Below, one piece after another: positions 15,595 to 23,591 of a DNA stretch of 32,266 bases. Made by a program: the position numbers and the translations under genes. Positions within the stretch are counted from its first letter, which is position 1. The number at the start of each line of letters is the position of its first letter. Source of the DNA: Candidatus Melainabacteria bacterium (GTDB lineage Bacteria; Cyanobacteriota; Vampirovibrionia; Caenarcaniphilales; Caenarcanaceae); NCBI GenBank assembly GCA_005110395.1, contig DUDU01000024.1, forward strand, positions 1 to 32,266, read 5' to 3'. The notes beneath the pieces are model-generated. The model saw only the letters and a list, made by a program, of their open reading frames with translations. It was not told the DNA's origin and did not search any database.

Positions 15595-17004
15595 GTGATT
15601 AAAAAAGCTAAAATTGGAATTCTTTGTTCAGGGGCTGGAAGCAATATACCCTCCATTCTCCAAGCTATTCAATCAGGCAAAATAAATGCTGAAATTGCAT
15701 TACTCATTTCCAACAAACAAAATGTTCCGGCTCTAGAATTGGCTCAACGTTTTGGAATTCCCTCTATGACGATTAAGTCAGATCTATTTAATTCTAAAGA
15801 AGAATTTGATGCCAGGCTTGCAACGGAGTTTTGGAATAAAAAAGTTGATCTAGTTTTAATGTGCGGCTATATGCGTGTGATAAGCCTTCCGCTTATAAAG
15901 GCATATAATCAAAGAATTCTTAACATTCACCCTAGTTTACTTCCAGCTTTTGGTGGCAAAGGTATGTATGGAAGGCATGTACATGAAGCTGTTATTAAGC
16001 GTGGAGTAAAAGTCACAGGTTGTACAGTTCATTTGGTCGATGAAAATGTCGACGAAGGACCAATTGTTGCTCAGGCCGTAACAGAAATAAGTGGATTTGA
16101 AACGGCTGATAGCATAAGGCAAAAAGTTCTTCAATTAGAAGAGAAAATTTATCCTGAAGCAATTGCTGCTCATTTAAGTTCATTGCAAGATCTTAGTTTT
16201 GATGAATTGCCATATTCGCTCAAAGAAACTGCTGGTGGAGGAAGTAGTGCCCCTGCTCCTGACTATTTTGATGATAACCGTAAAGAGATTTCTTTTGCAA
16301 AAGATGCTAGAAGTGGGCATGCTCTCTGTGACGTTGGATTGAAGCGAAAAGAAAATGCTGACACTGTGATTTTAACTTCTGATGTGAGGATTATTGGTGT
16401 TGCTGATGGAATCGGTTCCGCAAAAGAAGGCAAGCAAACTAGTCGCATGATTATGAGCTTCATTGAAAAAAAATGGATGAATGAAGGACTTATGATGAAT
16501 CTCAAATCATTAGATCATGGTTCATGGCTACGAAAAACTGTAATTGAAGCAAATAATCAAATTTTAGGATGGGCTCAAAAGTCGCCAAATAAAGTAGATA
16601 TTGGCAGCACTTTAATTGTGGGGATAATAGATCAAGTTACCAATGAGATGTATATTTCTAATACTGGAGACAGCCGTGCTTATCTTTGGCGCTCTGGAAC
16701 TATGTTTCGTTTAACAAGAGATCATAGTGTTGATTTCGATCCAGAAACGGGTGAAGGCGGAGATTTGATTTTTTATATGGGAGGAATTCAAGGAGCTTTT
16801 GGGATTGATTTGTTCCAAATGAAGCTCTACAAGGGTGATCGTGTGCTTTTCTGCAGTGATGGATTACTATATGCTTCCGAGGAAAGAGTGGCTCAAAGGT
16901 TTAAGCAAAATTTATCACTAAAAGATTTATGTAATGAACTTTTGAAAGATACATATGAAGTTGGAGCTCCAGATAATACAAGCATTGCTGTTCTTGAGTA
17001 TTAA
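15595..17004 (+). CDS. purN: PurN-PP2C fusion: GAR formyltransferase plus Ser/Thr phosphatase
   Basis: Residues 1-205 are a complete PurN, which formylates glycinamide ribonucleotide using 10-formyl-tetrahydrofolate in purine synthesis. The start GILCSGAGSNIPSILQA binds phosphate, and the catalytic residues are Asn110, His112 (NIHPSLLPAF), His146 and Asp153. A flexible linker with GGGSSAPAPD follows. Residues 230-469 are a PP2C-type metal-dependent phosphatase. It keeps Asp256 (KENAD), Asp271-Gly (VADGIGS), GSTLIVGI, NTGDSRAYLW, Asp422 (CSDGLL) and Asp460-Asn (APDNTS), so both halves look active. I know of no standard PurN with this partner. The phosphatase may regulate PurN or other proteins in response to purine state, which is inference. 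The GTG start has only a weak ribosome binding site. There is no internal stop or frameshift between the halves. Confidence 0.9.
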   Translation: MIKKAKIGILCSGAGSNIPSILQAIQSGKINAEIALLISNKQNVPALELAQRFGIPSMTIKSDLFNSKEEFDARLATEFWNKKVDLVLMCGYMRVISLPLIKAYNQRILNIHPSLLPAFGGKGMYGRHVHEAVIKRGVKVTGCTVHLVDENVDEGPIVAQAVTEISGFETADSIRQKVLQLEEKIYPEAIAAHLSSLQDLSFDELPYSLKETAGGGSSAPAPDYFDDNRKEISFAKDARSGHALCDVGLKRKENADTVILTSDVRIIGVADGIGSAKEGKQTSRMIMSFIEKKWMNEGLMMNLKSLDHGSWLRKTVIEANNQILGWAQKSPNKVDIGSTLIVGIIDQVTNEMYISNTGDSRAYLWRSGTMFRLTRDHSVDFDPETGEGGDLIFYMGGIQGAFGIDLFQMKLYKGDRVLFCSDGLLYASEERVAQRFKQNLSLKDLCNELLKDTYEVGAPDNTSIAVLEY

Positions 17005-17039
17005 TTATTCTGTTCTAAAAGAAATATGAAATCTGGTGA

Positions 17040-17861
17040 TCAAGATTTCAGTAATATATTTTTCTTAAAATACTTCAAGTCAGCCACGATAATGAAACTA
17101 ATAATTACTAATAAAAACCATGAACTTATTTTATGAAATGAAACTACTTGCCAATTATTCAGTTGATATCCATATTTCCAAGCTCCCCAAAAGGTGGCAA
17201 GATTTTCGGCAAGCCATATAAAAAAAGCAATTAATACAAAAGCTAAAATGAGTGGCATTGAATGTCTGTGAGTAACGGTGAAATATACTTTTGTTTTCCA
17301 AAAAAGAATATTTACTCCCATTATTAGATAGAGCCTAAAGTCATAAATAAAGTGATTAGTAAAAAAATTCAAGTAAATCAAAAATCCAAGAATAATACTC
17401 AATTTATAATGTTTATAATCGCTTAGATTTAAATCAAATACTTTCCAAGCTTGGCTAATATAACTACCAACAGCTGCATACATAAATCCACTATACAAAG
17501 GTACGGTTGCGATTTTCAGAAAGCCTTCTTCAGGATAGCTCCATGAGCCAATGGCTGGATTGGTTTTGTAAACTTCAAGTACTAATCCAATAATGTGAAA
17601 TAAGCAAATTACTTTTACTTCATCCTTGGTTTCTAGTCCAGTCACATACAAAATAATTTGAATCAAAACAGCTGCAATGAAAAGGAAGTCATAGCGAGCT
17701 AAGCCAAATAGCGAAATATGATTAGAAATATATAATAAGAAAAAAAATAAACCTGCAAATATGCAAGCTTTTGCTTCTTTTAATCCAAATAATATAAATT
17801 CCCTAAGCCAAAATTGAAGAGAATTATTTTGTACATGTTGAGTGAAGTATTTGTCTAGCAT
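17040..17861 (-). CDS. DUF817-family integral membrane protein
   Basis: The 273-residue protein has eight or so hydrophobic helices and matches the DUF817 (Bacillus YoaT-like) pattern: LREFILFGLKEAKACIF near the start, IGSWSYPEEGFLKIATVPLYSGFMYAAVGSYI in the middle, and WLAENLATFWGAWKYG near the end. The conserved Trp, Tyr, Pro and Glu residues lie next to membrane segments. The family has no established function. It begins 12 bases after the upp stop, so the two genes are surely co-transcribed. The convergent PurN-PP2C gene ends 35 bases away. The conserved aromatic and acidic residues within the membrane hint at a channel, transporter or enzyme, but nothing more can be said. Confidence 0.75.
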   Translation of the reverse strand: MLDKYFTQHVQNNSLQFWLREFILFGLKEAKACIFAGLFFFLLYISNHISLFGLARYDFLFIAAVLIQIILYVTGLETKDEVKVICLFHIIGLVLEVYKTNPAIGSWSYPEEGFLKIATVPLYSGFMYAAVGSYISQAWKVFDLNLSDYKHYKLSIILGFLIYLNFFTNHFIYDFRLYLIMGVNILFWKTKVYFTVTHRHSMPLILAFVLIAFFIWLAENLATFWGAWKYGYQLNNWQVVSFHKISSWFLLVIISFIIVADLKYFKKNILLKS

Positions 17862-17873
17862 TCAAAACAATTT

Positions 17874-18497
17874 TCAATTAGTGCCAGTCCATAAATCGCC
17901 AGCATCTCCCAATCCAGGCAAAATGTATTTTTTCTCATTCAAGCATCTATCTAGAGTTGCAGTCAGAATGGGAAGCTTTGGATATTTAGACTCTACACAA
18001 GATACTCCTTCAGGAGCTGCAATTACGCAAGTTAATTGAATGTTATTTAGATCTCCACCTTTTTCTATAATCGAATCAATTGTTGCAGTCGCTGAACCGC
18101 CAGTTGCAAGCATGGGATCGATAATAATAATTCTTTTGTTTTGCAAATTCGGATAATTTCGGTAATATTCAAAAGCTTCAGCAGTTTCTTCGTCTCTCTT
18201 TTGCCCAATAAAGCCAATCTGGCAGTCAGGAAGAAAATGCGTAAATGAATGCAACATCGACAAACCTGCTCGTAGAATTGGTACTACAACTACTTCATGA
18301 GAAAGGGTTTGAGCTTTTATCTTTTCAAGAGGTGTTTCAATTTCAATCATTGAGAGGGGGAAATTCGCCACACTCTCTAAAGCGAGAATTTGACTGAGTC
18401 TATCCAAAGCAAAACGAAATTGTACAATTGAACTTTTTTTATTACGAAGTATGCCTAGATAATGATGAACTAATGAATGATTTAAGACTTTGAGCAT
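17874..18497 (-). CDS. upp: Uracil phosphoribosyltransferase
   Basis: Upp salvages uracil to UMP using PRPP. The PRPP-binding loop IIIIDPMLATGGSATATI is canonical, with the flanking segments VVPILRAGLSM and QKRDEET...YYRNYP and the uracil-binding C-terminus LPGLGDAGDLWTGTN. I chose the ATG at 18497 (207 residues, matching the family's usual 205-210); a TTG five codons upstream is an alternative. The DUF817 membrane protein gene follows after 12 bases. The gene is divergent from the lytic transglycosylase gene, with a 158-base gap holding both promoters. It adds pyrimidine salvage to the de novo gene pyrB in this window. Confidence 0.95.
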   Translation of the reverse strand: MLKVLNHSLVHHYLGILRNKKSSIVQFRFALDRLSQILALESVANFPLSMIEIETPLEKIKAQTLSHEVVVVPILRAGLSMLHSFTHFLPDCQIGFIGQKRDEETAEAFEYYRNYPNLQNKRIIIIDPMLATGGSATATIDSIIEKGGDLNNIQLTCVIAAPEGVSCVESKYPKLPILTATLDRCLNEKKYILPGLGDAGDLWTGTN

Positions 18498-18655
18498 TAT
18501 ATTTTTGAGCAATTTGTTTTTTGATGATTTTGCACTCAGCTATGTTTGCTAACTTTATGTTTATCAACTTTAAAGGATTAGCAATTTCATAAACTTTAGA
18601 TAAAGTGAATGCAAAAAAGATTAACAGAATTTGATAGTGCTTACTTTAGAAGGGC

Positions 18656-19474
18656 ATGAAATTATTAATTAAGTTAAATTGCAAGATTAAAAATTTGTTT
18701 TCTCTAAATAAAAAAAATCACAAAAATCATCCAAAAAGTCTAAAGATACTTTCTAGATTGATTTTATTTGCAACTCTTTGGTCTTTTATTTCGCCATTTA
18801 TTTCTCTGAACTCTAGCGCTGAAACAATTTGGCAGTCACCCTACACTGTCTCAAGTGCAGCTGTACCAAATATATTACCAACCTCATTCACTTCAATCAC
18901 AAATTCAAATCTAAATATTTCAGCGCTTAAAGATCCCTCGAAAAACAATTCACTCTCAAACGAATTTTCCAATCCTACTTTAAATAAGAGGCTCATTTGT
19001 CCGATCAAGCCAAATTTTATTAATCTTGATAACAAAAATTGGTGCCGAATTTACAAAGCACTTGATAGAGCTATTATTGAAGAAGGTTTGGATGATACTT
19101 TGGGTTATGAGAAGGCAATGGCAACAATGTTGGGGCTTATACAAAAAGAGTCTTCGTTTAGAATAAATGTAATTGGGAAATCTGGAGAAATTGGATTAGC
19201 TCAAATTAAGCCTGCAACGGCAAGATTTATTTGCAAAATCCCAGGCAAAGAATTGTTTAAAGTTGAGCCCAATTTGATTTGTTCTGCTAAATATCTCAAT
19301 ATGTTGCTTTCCAAAGGTTATTTTGAGAAGGATTTAGAAAAGTCTTTAATTGCCTATAATCAAGGCTGGGGAAATGTCAAAAAAGGTTTATATAGCAAGC
19401 AAGATAAGCGTTATGCGAAGCTTATACTGAACGAGTACAGCCCTCACTTTCAAAAAACAATTTTTATTGATTAA
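18656..19474 (+). CDS. Lytic transglycosylase (SLT domain)
   Basis: The 272-residue protein has a basic N-terminus and a hydrophobic signal/anchor helix at about 32-50 (LSRLILFATLWSFISPFIS). A Ser/Asn-rich linker of some 60 residues follows, and then a C-terminal soluble-lytic-transglycosylase fold. The catalytic Glu lies in MLGLIQKESSFRINVIGKSG, followed by GLAQIKPATARF and SLIAYNQGWGNVKKG, the family's ES, GLxQ and AYNxG motifs. It should cleave peptidoglycan between MurNAc and GlcNAc in the periplasm. Two cysteines flank the domain start (LICPIK, NWCRIY). The ATG at 18656 follows an AGAAGG only two bases away, which is too close to be ideal. It is convergent with, and six bases from, the hydrolase gene. 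Confidence 0.85.
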   Translation: MKLLIKLNCKIKNLFSLNKKNHKNHPKSLKILSRLILFATLWSFISPFISLNSSAETIWQSPYTVSSAAVPNILPTSFTSITNSNLNISALKDPSKNNSLSNEFSNPTLNKRLICPIKPNFINLDNKNWCRIYKALDRAIIEEGLDDTLGYEKAMATMLGLIQKESSFRINVIGKSGEIGLAQIKPATARFICKIPGKELFKVEPNLICSAKYLNMLLSKGYFEKDLEKSLIAYNQGWGNVKKGLYSKQDKRYAKLILNEYSPHFQKTIFID

Positions 19475-19480
19475 TTAGAA

Positions 19481-20269
19481 TCATAAAGTCTCTAAAAAGG
19501 TTTGTGCAGAATAAATCTCCATAAATTTTAAATTGTAATTTGCCAAATCATGGGCTTTGATAGACTCTTTGAGTGAGTATTTCTTTTGGCAATTTTTGAG
19601 ATTATCTTCAACTAGATTCAAAGCATAAAGCCACGCTTCCGGACCAGTTTTAGAAATGCTACTACAAGCAATATCATCATAAGGATCGAGTATTGAAAAA
19701 AGTTTGTACCCATTTGCTTTAAGTTCTTCTAGTGATGATTCTGGCAAAGGGGAAGCCACAAAATAAATAATGATTGTCTGAATTTGTGACTGATTAGGTT
19801 TAAGTTGATTGAGGGCTGCATAAGTTTCAAAGCAACCAGCGCTATGACAAAAGATTTTTGTAATTTTGCCTTTATTCAAATTTGATTGAATGAGTTTTGC
19901 AATTTCTTGGGTAGTTGGAATTTTAGTTGTGCCGATTAGCCTTGCCATTGGATTGCTCAGATTTTCTTCAATTTGGTATGGCCAATTCCCTCGATCTATA
20001 ACAATTGTTTCAGTGTTTGTATGATCTGCTATCCATTTAGCTTCTTGAGTTCTAGCTTGTCTCTGATTCGACTCACCGCTTCCAGGAATATAAAGGAAAA
20101 CTGAATCAGTGTGGATATTTTGAGTTGTAATATTTTGAGATTTTGTATCTTTTGGTTTTATGGTGATGGCTTTATCTCTTGACCAAGGAGTAGAAACCGA
20201 TAAGAACAATGCCAATGCCAGTGCCAATGCAATTAACAATCCCAGAATGGTCACAAGTAATTTTTTCAT
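19481..20269 (-). CDS. Membrane-anchored alpha/beta-hydrolase-like protein
   Basis: The 262-residue protein has an N-terminal signal-anchor (LLVTILGLLIALALALALFLSV) and an extracytoplasmic domain resembling an alpha/beta hydrolase. An early strand SVFLYIPGSGES could form the oxyanion region. The nucleophile elbow reads IFCHSAGCFETY (Ser in H-S-A-G, a variant of G-x-S-x-G), the acid is probably in SILDPYDDIA, and the His in IKAHDLANYN. Four cysteines could form two disulfides, in keeping with export. The substrate is unknown; esterase, lipase or peptidase roles are possible. It follows thrC by 19 bases on the same strand. No link to threonine synthesis is obvious, so co-transcription may be incidental. 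Confidence 0.65.
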   Translation of the reverse strand: MKKLLVTILGLLIALALALALFLSVSTPWSRDKAITIKPKDTKSQNITTQNIHTDSVFLYIPGSGESNQRQARTQEAKWIADHTNTETIVIDRGNWPYQIEENLSNPMARLIGTTKIPTTQEIAKLIQSNLNKGKITKIFCHSAGCFETYAALNQLKPNQSQIQTIIIYFVASPLPESSLEELKANGYKLFSILDPYDDIACSSISKTGPEAWLYALNLVEDNLKNCQKKYSLKESIKAHDLANYNLKFMEIYSAQTFLETL

Positions 20270-20288
20270 ATTAAACTCAATATCAAAA

Positions 20289-21425
20289 TTACAAGTTTAA
20301 TGCTCTAGCTACTGAATCCATGGAAGCTTCAGTTTTAATTGGCGAAAATTGAGATGAGTCTATTGCCGTTTGAGGATCTTTAAGCCCATGCCCAGTCAAA
20401 ACACAAACAATAGTAGCTTCGGGATCGATTTTTCCTTGCCTACTTACTTTGATTAACCCTGCAACTGAAGCAGCACTAGCTGGCTCACAACAAATACCTT
20501 GCGCTGAGTGAATGAGTTTATAAGCTTCAATAATTTCTTCATCAGTCACTGAATCAATCAAGCCATTTGATTCTTTTACAGCAGCTTCCGCCATATGCCA
20601 ACTAGCTGGATTCCCAATTCTAATCGCAGTTGCAATCGTCTCTGGATTTTCTACAGGCTTACCTAAAACAATTGGAGCTGCTCCTGCTGCCTGAAAACCA
20701 AACATTCTTGGTTTTGTTTTTGAGACGCCGAAATTGTAATACTGTTTAAAGCCAGCCCAATATGCAGAAATATTGCCAGCATTGCCAACAGGAATACACA
20801 AGATATTAGGGGCGAACCCATTCAATTGGTCGCAGACTTCAAAAGCGGCTGTTTTTTGTCCTTCAATTCGATCGGGATTAACTGAATTGACCAGGGCAAT
20901 TGGATGTTTATCAGCTAACTCTCGAACTATATTCAGTGCCTGATCAAAATTACCAGCAACCTGAATAACCTGTGAACCATAAATAATGGCTTGAGCGAGC
21001 TTGCCAAGCGCAATGTAGCCATCTGGCACAAGCACAACACATTTGGCGTCATGGTAGCCCAAAGAACGTGCACAAGCAGTATAAGCTGCCGCTGCGGCAG
21101 AAGTATTACCAGTCGAAGCACAAATCATGATACGCAATCCACTTGCAATGGCTTTAGTAACTGCCATTGTCATTCCACGGTCTTTAAAGCTTCCACTTGG
21201 ATTGGCTCCTTCAAACTTGATATAAACTTTAAGCCCAGGAACACCACAGGCTTTAGCAATAGCTGGAGATAAGATTAGCGGAGTATTACCCTCACAAAGA
21301 CTTATGATTTCCGTTTCAGAATCAATATTTAGATAATCTCTATAAGCATTGATAAGACCAGGCCAACGATTGAAAGAAGAAGTTCGGGCTTGCTTTGATT
21401 TGAAAAGATTGTCTAAAAAATTCAT
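20289..21425 (-). CDS. thrC: Threonine synthase
   Basis: This PLP enzyme converts O-phosphohomoserine to threonine. The PLP lysine lies in NPSGSFKDRGMTMAV (about residue 80). The phosphate and cofactor-binding segments CASTGNTSAAAAAY, IPVGNAGNISAYW and CVLTGHGLKDP are intact. At 378 residues it belongs to the shorter, cyanobacterial/Bacillus-type group; the opening WPGLINAYRDYL and the EGNTPL segment are typical of cyanobacterial enzymes, one reason for suspecting a cyanobacterial relative. The ATG start gives a normal N-terminus. It is followed after 19 bases by the hydrolase gene. hom and thrB are not in the window. Confidence 0.96.
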   Translation of the reverse strand: MNFLDNLFKSKQARTSSFNRWPGLINAYRDYLNIDSETEIISLCEGNTPLILSPAIAKACGVPGLKVYIKFEGANPSGSFKDRGMTMAVTKAIASGLRIMICASTGNTSAAAAAYTACARSLGYHDAKCVVLVPDGYIALGKLAQAIIYGSQVIQVAGNFDQALNIVRELADKHPIALVNSVNPDRIEGQKTAAFEVCDQLNGFAPNILCIPVGNAGNISAYWAGFKQYYNFGVSKTKPRMFGFQAAGAAPIVLGKPVENPETIATAIRIGNPASWHMAEAAVKESNGLIDSVTDEEIIEAYKLIHSAQGICCEPASAASVAGLIKVSRQGKIDPEATIVCVLTGHGLKDPQTAIDSSQFSPIKTEASMDSVARALNL

Positions 21426-21507
21426 TTATTTATCTCACTCATTTATCTAAAGTATAAAATTTGCTGAATTGACAAGACTGGCTGGTAGATGCAATCGAAT
21501 CATCACT

Positions 21508-21762
21508 TCAATCAGAAATTTTTGTCTTGATTGCAAGTGCATGAATTTTTTCTTTTAATTCTTCTTTCAGACATTCATAGACCATTTTATGTTGCTGAAC
21601 AAGACTTTTGCCTTTAAATAAAGGAGAAGAAACATAAACAGTGTAATAAGCTGGATTGTTGGGTTGGTGGCCAGCATGCAAAGCTGCATCATCTTGAATT
21701 TTTACTGAGCTGGCCTGAAGACCTTGAATGAGAATTTTTTCGACTTGCTCAGAACTAATCAT
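21508..21762 (-). CDS. BolA-family protein
   Basis: The 84-residue protein fits the BolA fold: an N-terminal helix VEKILIQGLQ, a strand with HAGHQ, then PAYYTVYVSSPLFKGKSLVQQHKMVYECLKEELKEKIHALAIKT. The conserved C-terminal His of the IHAL motif and the invariant FxGxxxxxxHxMVY pattern are present. BolA proteins pair with monothiol glutaredoxins to handle [2Fe-2S] clusters, and some affect transcription and cell shape. The glutaredoxin partner is not in this window. The gene stands between thrC (83 bases away) and tRNA-Lys. Whether it is BolA proper, IbaG or another subtype cannot be settled here. Confidence 0.88.
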   Translation of the reverse strand: MISSEQVEKILIQGLQASSVKIQDDAALHAGHQPNNPAYYTVYVSSPLFKGKSLVQQHKMVYECLKEELKEKIHALAIKTKISD

Positions 21763-21835
21763 ATTTTGTCAGAAAATTATTTTTTGATTAAACAATAATT
21801 CCTAATAAAGGAACTTAAGAGAATAAAGGAAAATA

Positions 21836-21907
21836 TGCGCTTGGTGCGAGTCGAACGCACGACCAATCGGTTAAAAGCCGAGTGCTCTACCACTGAGCTA
21901 CAAGCGC
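21836..21907 (-). tRNA. tRNA-Lys (anticodon UUU)
   Basis: A full 72-base cloverleaf can be drawn on the minus strand. The acceptor stem is GCGCTTG/CAAGCGC with discriminator A, the D-stem GCTC/GAGC, the anticodon loop CTTTTAA (anticodon TTT), the five-base variable loop TGGTC, and the T-arm GTGCG-TTCGACT-CGCAC. The 27:43 pair at the top of the anticodon stem is a C-U mismatch. CCA is not encoded. It lies between bolA and a small unknown gene. Confidence 0.96.
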
Positions 21908-21949
21908 TTAAGTGTAAACTCAACAATTCAACTTTAGTTTAAAAATGAA

Positions 21950-22201
21950 CTAGGCTGTAATTGCTTGAGTTTGTGCTTCTTCTTGTTTGCTGTAATTATG
22001 CCAAATTGCATAACTTAAAGAAGCAGCAGTTGAAATATTCAATTCATCAAATCGTACATCCAACGAGGAATGAGAATTATAACTTTCCTTAATACTTTTT
22101 GCCCACTGAATAATATCTAAAGTGAGTTCAAAAATATTATTGGTAGAGTCATCCCCACATGAGTCTCTGAGTACGCCGATTTGATATGCTGTGTGCTTCA
22201 T
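21950..22201 (-). CDS. Unknown small protein
   Basis: I do not recognise this 83-residue protein. It is mostly helical and mildly acidic, with segments NNIFELTLDIIQWAKSIKESY and TAASLSYAIWHNYSKQEEAQ, one cysteine (DSCGDD), and no signal peptide or membrane helix. The ATG has no clear ribosome binding site. It is oriented with tRNA-Lys, 42 bases upstream of it. The composition and codon use look like its neighbours, and no overlapping better frame exists, so I regard it as a probable gene. Confidence 0.55.
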   Translation of the reverse strand: MKHTAYQIGVLRDSCGDDSTNNIFELTLDIIQWAKSIKESYNSHSSLDVRFDELNISTAASLSYAIWHNYSKQEEAQTQAITA

Positions 22202-22602
22202 ACTTGTTATTTCTGTAGCTTTATTATGAGTAGTCTAGATTTTTATAAAGAATTTCAATATAAATTTTGCTTTCTAGATACCTTGAATTGAATGAATTCA
22301 ATAGGAATTAAATAATTGCAAAAAAAATCTCAAATGTCAAACTTATCTTTTGATTTTTTCACAACCTGATTTCACAGCTTATTGGAGATTTCTGCCTATA
22401 GAATAAATATCTTGTCTTGCTGCTTTTAGAGATAGTTTCACAACTTATTGAAAAATTTCAAATTTGAAACTTATTTTGTATCACGTTACACAATGTAGTG
22501 TTAATATGATTTACAGAAAGATTTTAGTTTTTTAATAATCTATTCAAAATTCATTGCAGTTGACTTTTATTGAGTAGTGCCTCACTTGCCTAAATTTACA
22601 GA
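22202..22602. other. 401-base divergent gap with repeats and palindromes
   Basis: It holds a 16-base palindrome ATTGAAT-GA-ATTCAAT (22287-22302) and a pair of imperfect direct repeats that start TTTCACA and continue CTTATTG (22370-22392 and 22436-22459), with a third TTTCACAACC nearby. An imperfect dyad around TACA-CAA-TGTA (22479-22507) is also present. These may be operators serving the divergent genes. No open frame or RNA gene was recognised. Confidence 0.5.
22370..22459. repeat. Imperfect direct repeat of about 23 bases
   Basis: The copies at 22370-22392 and 22436-22459 share TTTCACA, CTTATTG and a terminal ATTTC, differing at a few positions and one gap. The spacing between starts is 66 bases, about six helical turns. 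Confidence 0.55.
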
Positions 22603-23343
22603 ATGGTCACTTTTTTAAGAGCATTATTATTAGGAGTTTTGATTTTCTTTGGGGTTTTATTCTCTTGGGATTTTGTTAACCCTTCTATTGATGGGGTCAA
22701 AACAAATCCATATCGAGCTAGCCTGATTGAATTTAAAACTGGCCAATTTTTACCCAATACTTATTTTTTCTTTCCCAATCCTCATGATTCAGTTGAGGCA
22801 AATTACTCCCAAGGCAAATCAACTTCAAACAAGAAGAACTTGAATAGCTCATTACAGGCCGTTATTTATTCTGATAATCAAGAGAACAAGGCTTCTTCAA
22901 ATAAAGTAATAGTCATAGAAGGTGGAAGTTCTCCAGCGGGAGCAATTACTTTAGCTAGAATTCCATCACCTATTCCTAGGCTTATATATGAACTAAATAA
23001 AACAATTCCCTTTTATGATAGTGGCAATATCTATTTATCTTGGAAAATCAAAAATGAAACCTCCGAAGAAATAGTTCTTACTGATGAAGTCAAAAAACAA
23101 CTAAATCCAGCTAAATTACGTGTAACTGATTTTGCCAGCAGTAAATCTTTTCCAATTAAATTTGATGGTCAAATTCCGGTTGCGAATTGTCTCTTAAATA
23201 ATAGTATTCCACCTCATGGACGCATAGATTGTAATGCAATAGCTGGGCCAGTTTTTAGCGATATTCCTGGAGTTCAAGACAATAGGGTTTTTGTCAAATT
23301 ACCTGGAAGTCCTAAGTCTGTTCCAGTTTTTGTTACGCTCTAA
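22603..23343 (+). CDS. Unknown exported or membrane-anchored protein
   Basis: The 246-residue protein begins with an uncleaved-looking signal-anchor (FLRALLLGVLIFFGVLFSW, residues 4-22). A polar domain predicted to lie outside the cytoplasm follows. The first part is Asn/Ser-rich and probably flexible. The second half has alternating hydrophobic residues consistent with a beta-sandwich (IYLSWKIKNETSEEIVL, KLRVTDF, RVFVKLPG) and includes two cysteines (VANCLLNN, RIDCNA). I know no matching family. The start is an ATG without a good ribosome binding site. It precedes the mechanosensitive channel gene by 248 bases. Confidence 0.65.
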   Translation: MVTFLRALLLGVLIFFGVLFSWDFVNPSIDGVKTNPYRASLIEFKTGQFLPNTYFFFPNPHDSVEANYSQGKSTSNKKNLNSSLQAVIYSDNQENKASSNKVIVIEGGSSPAGAITLARIPSPIPRLIYELNKTIPFYDSGNIYLSWKIKNETSEEIVLTDEVKKQLNPAKLRVTDFASSKSFPIKFDGQIPVANCLLNNSIPPHGRIDCNAIAGPVFSDIPGVQDNRVFVKLPGSPKSVPVFVTL

Positions 23344-23591
23344 GCTATTCATGCTTGCTTATTGAAACATTTTCTAAACTAGAGTTCATAGAATTACAGG
23401 GAAATCATTAAGCTATTATGCAGAAAAAGAATAATTCCAACAAGCTTCTGTAAAATCATCGGTAAGATCAAAAATTATTAATTAAGTACTCGCAAACCTG
23501 ATTATTAGAAGCTTTCAAAATTTGTTTAATTTAATACTTACTTAAACTTTAAATACCTGAATACTTCAGTAAAAGGTTTTTCATATCAATA

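Noticed and set aside
15426..15656. 76-codon minus-strand frame between speD and the PurN-PP2C gene
   Set aside because: It overlaps the well-supported purN start, has no ribosome binding site, and its composition is that of AT-rich random DNA.
20991..21272. 93-codon plus-strand frame inside thrC
   Set aside because: It is a shadow of the minus-strand thrC gene, which has full motif support.
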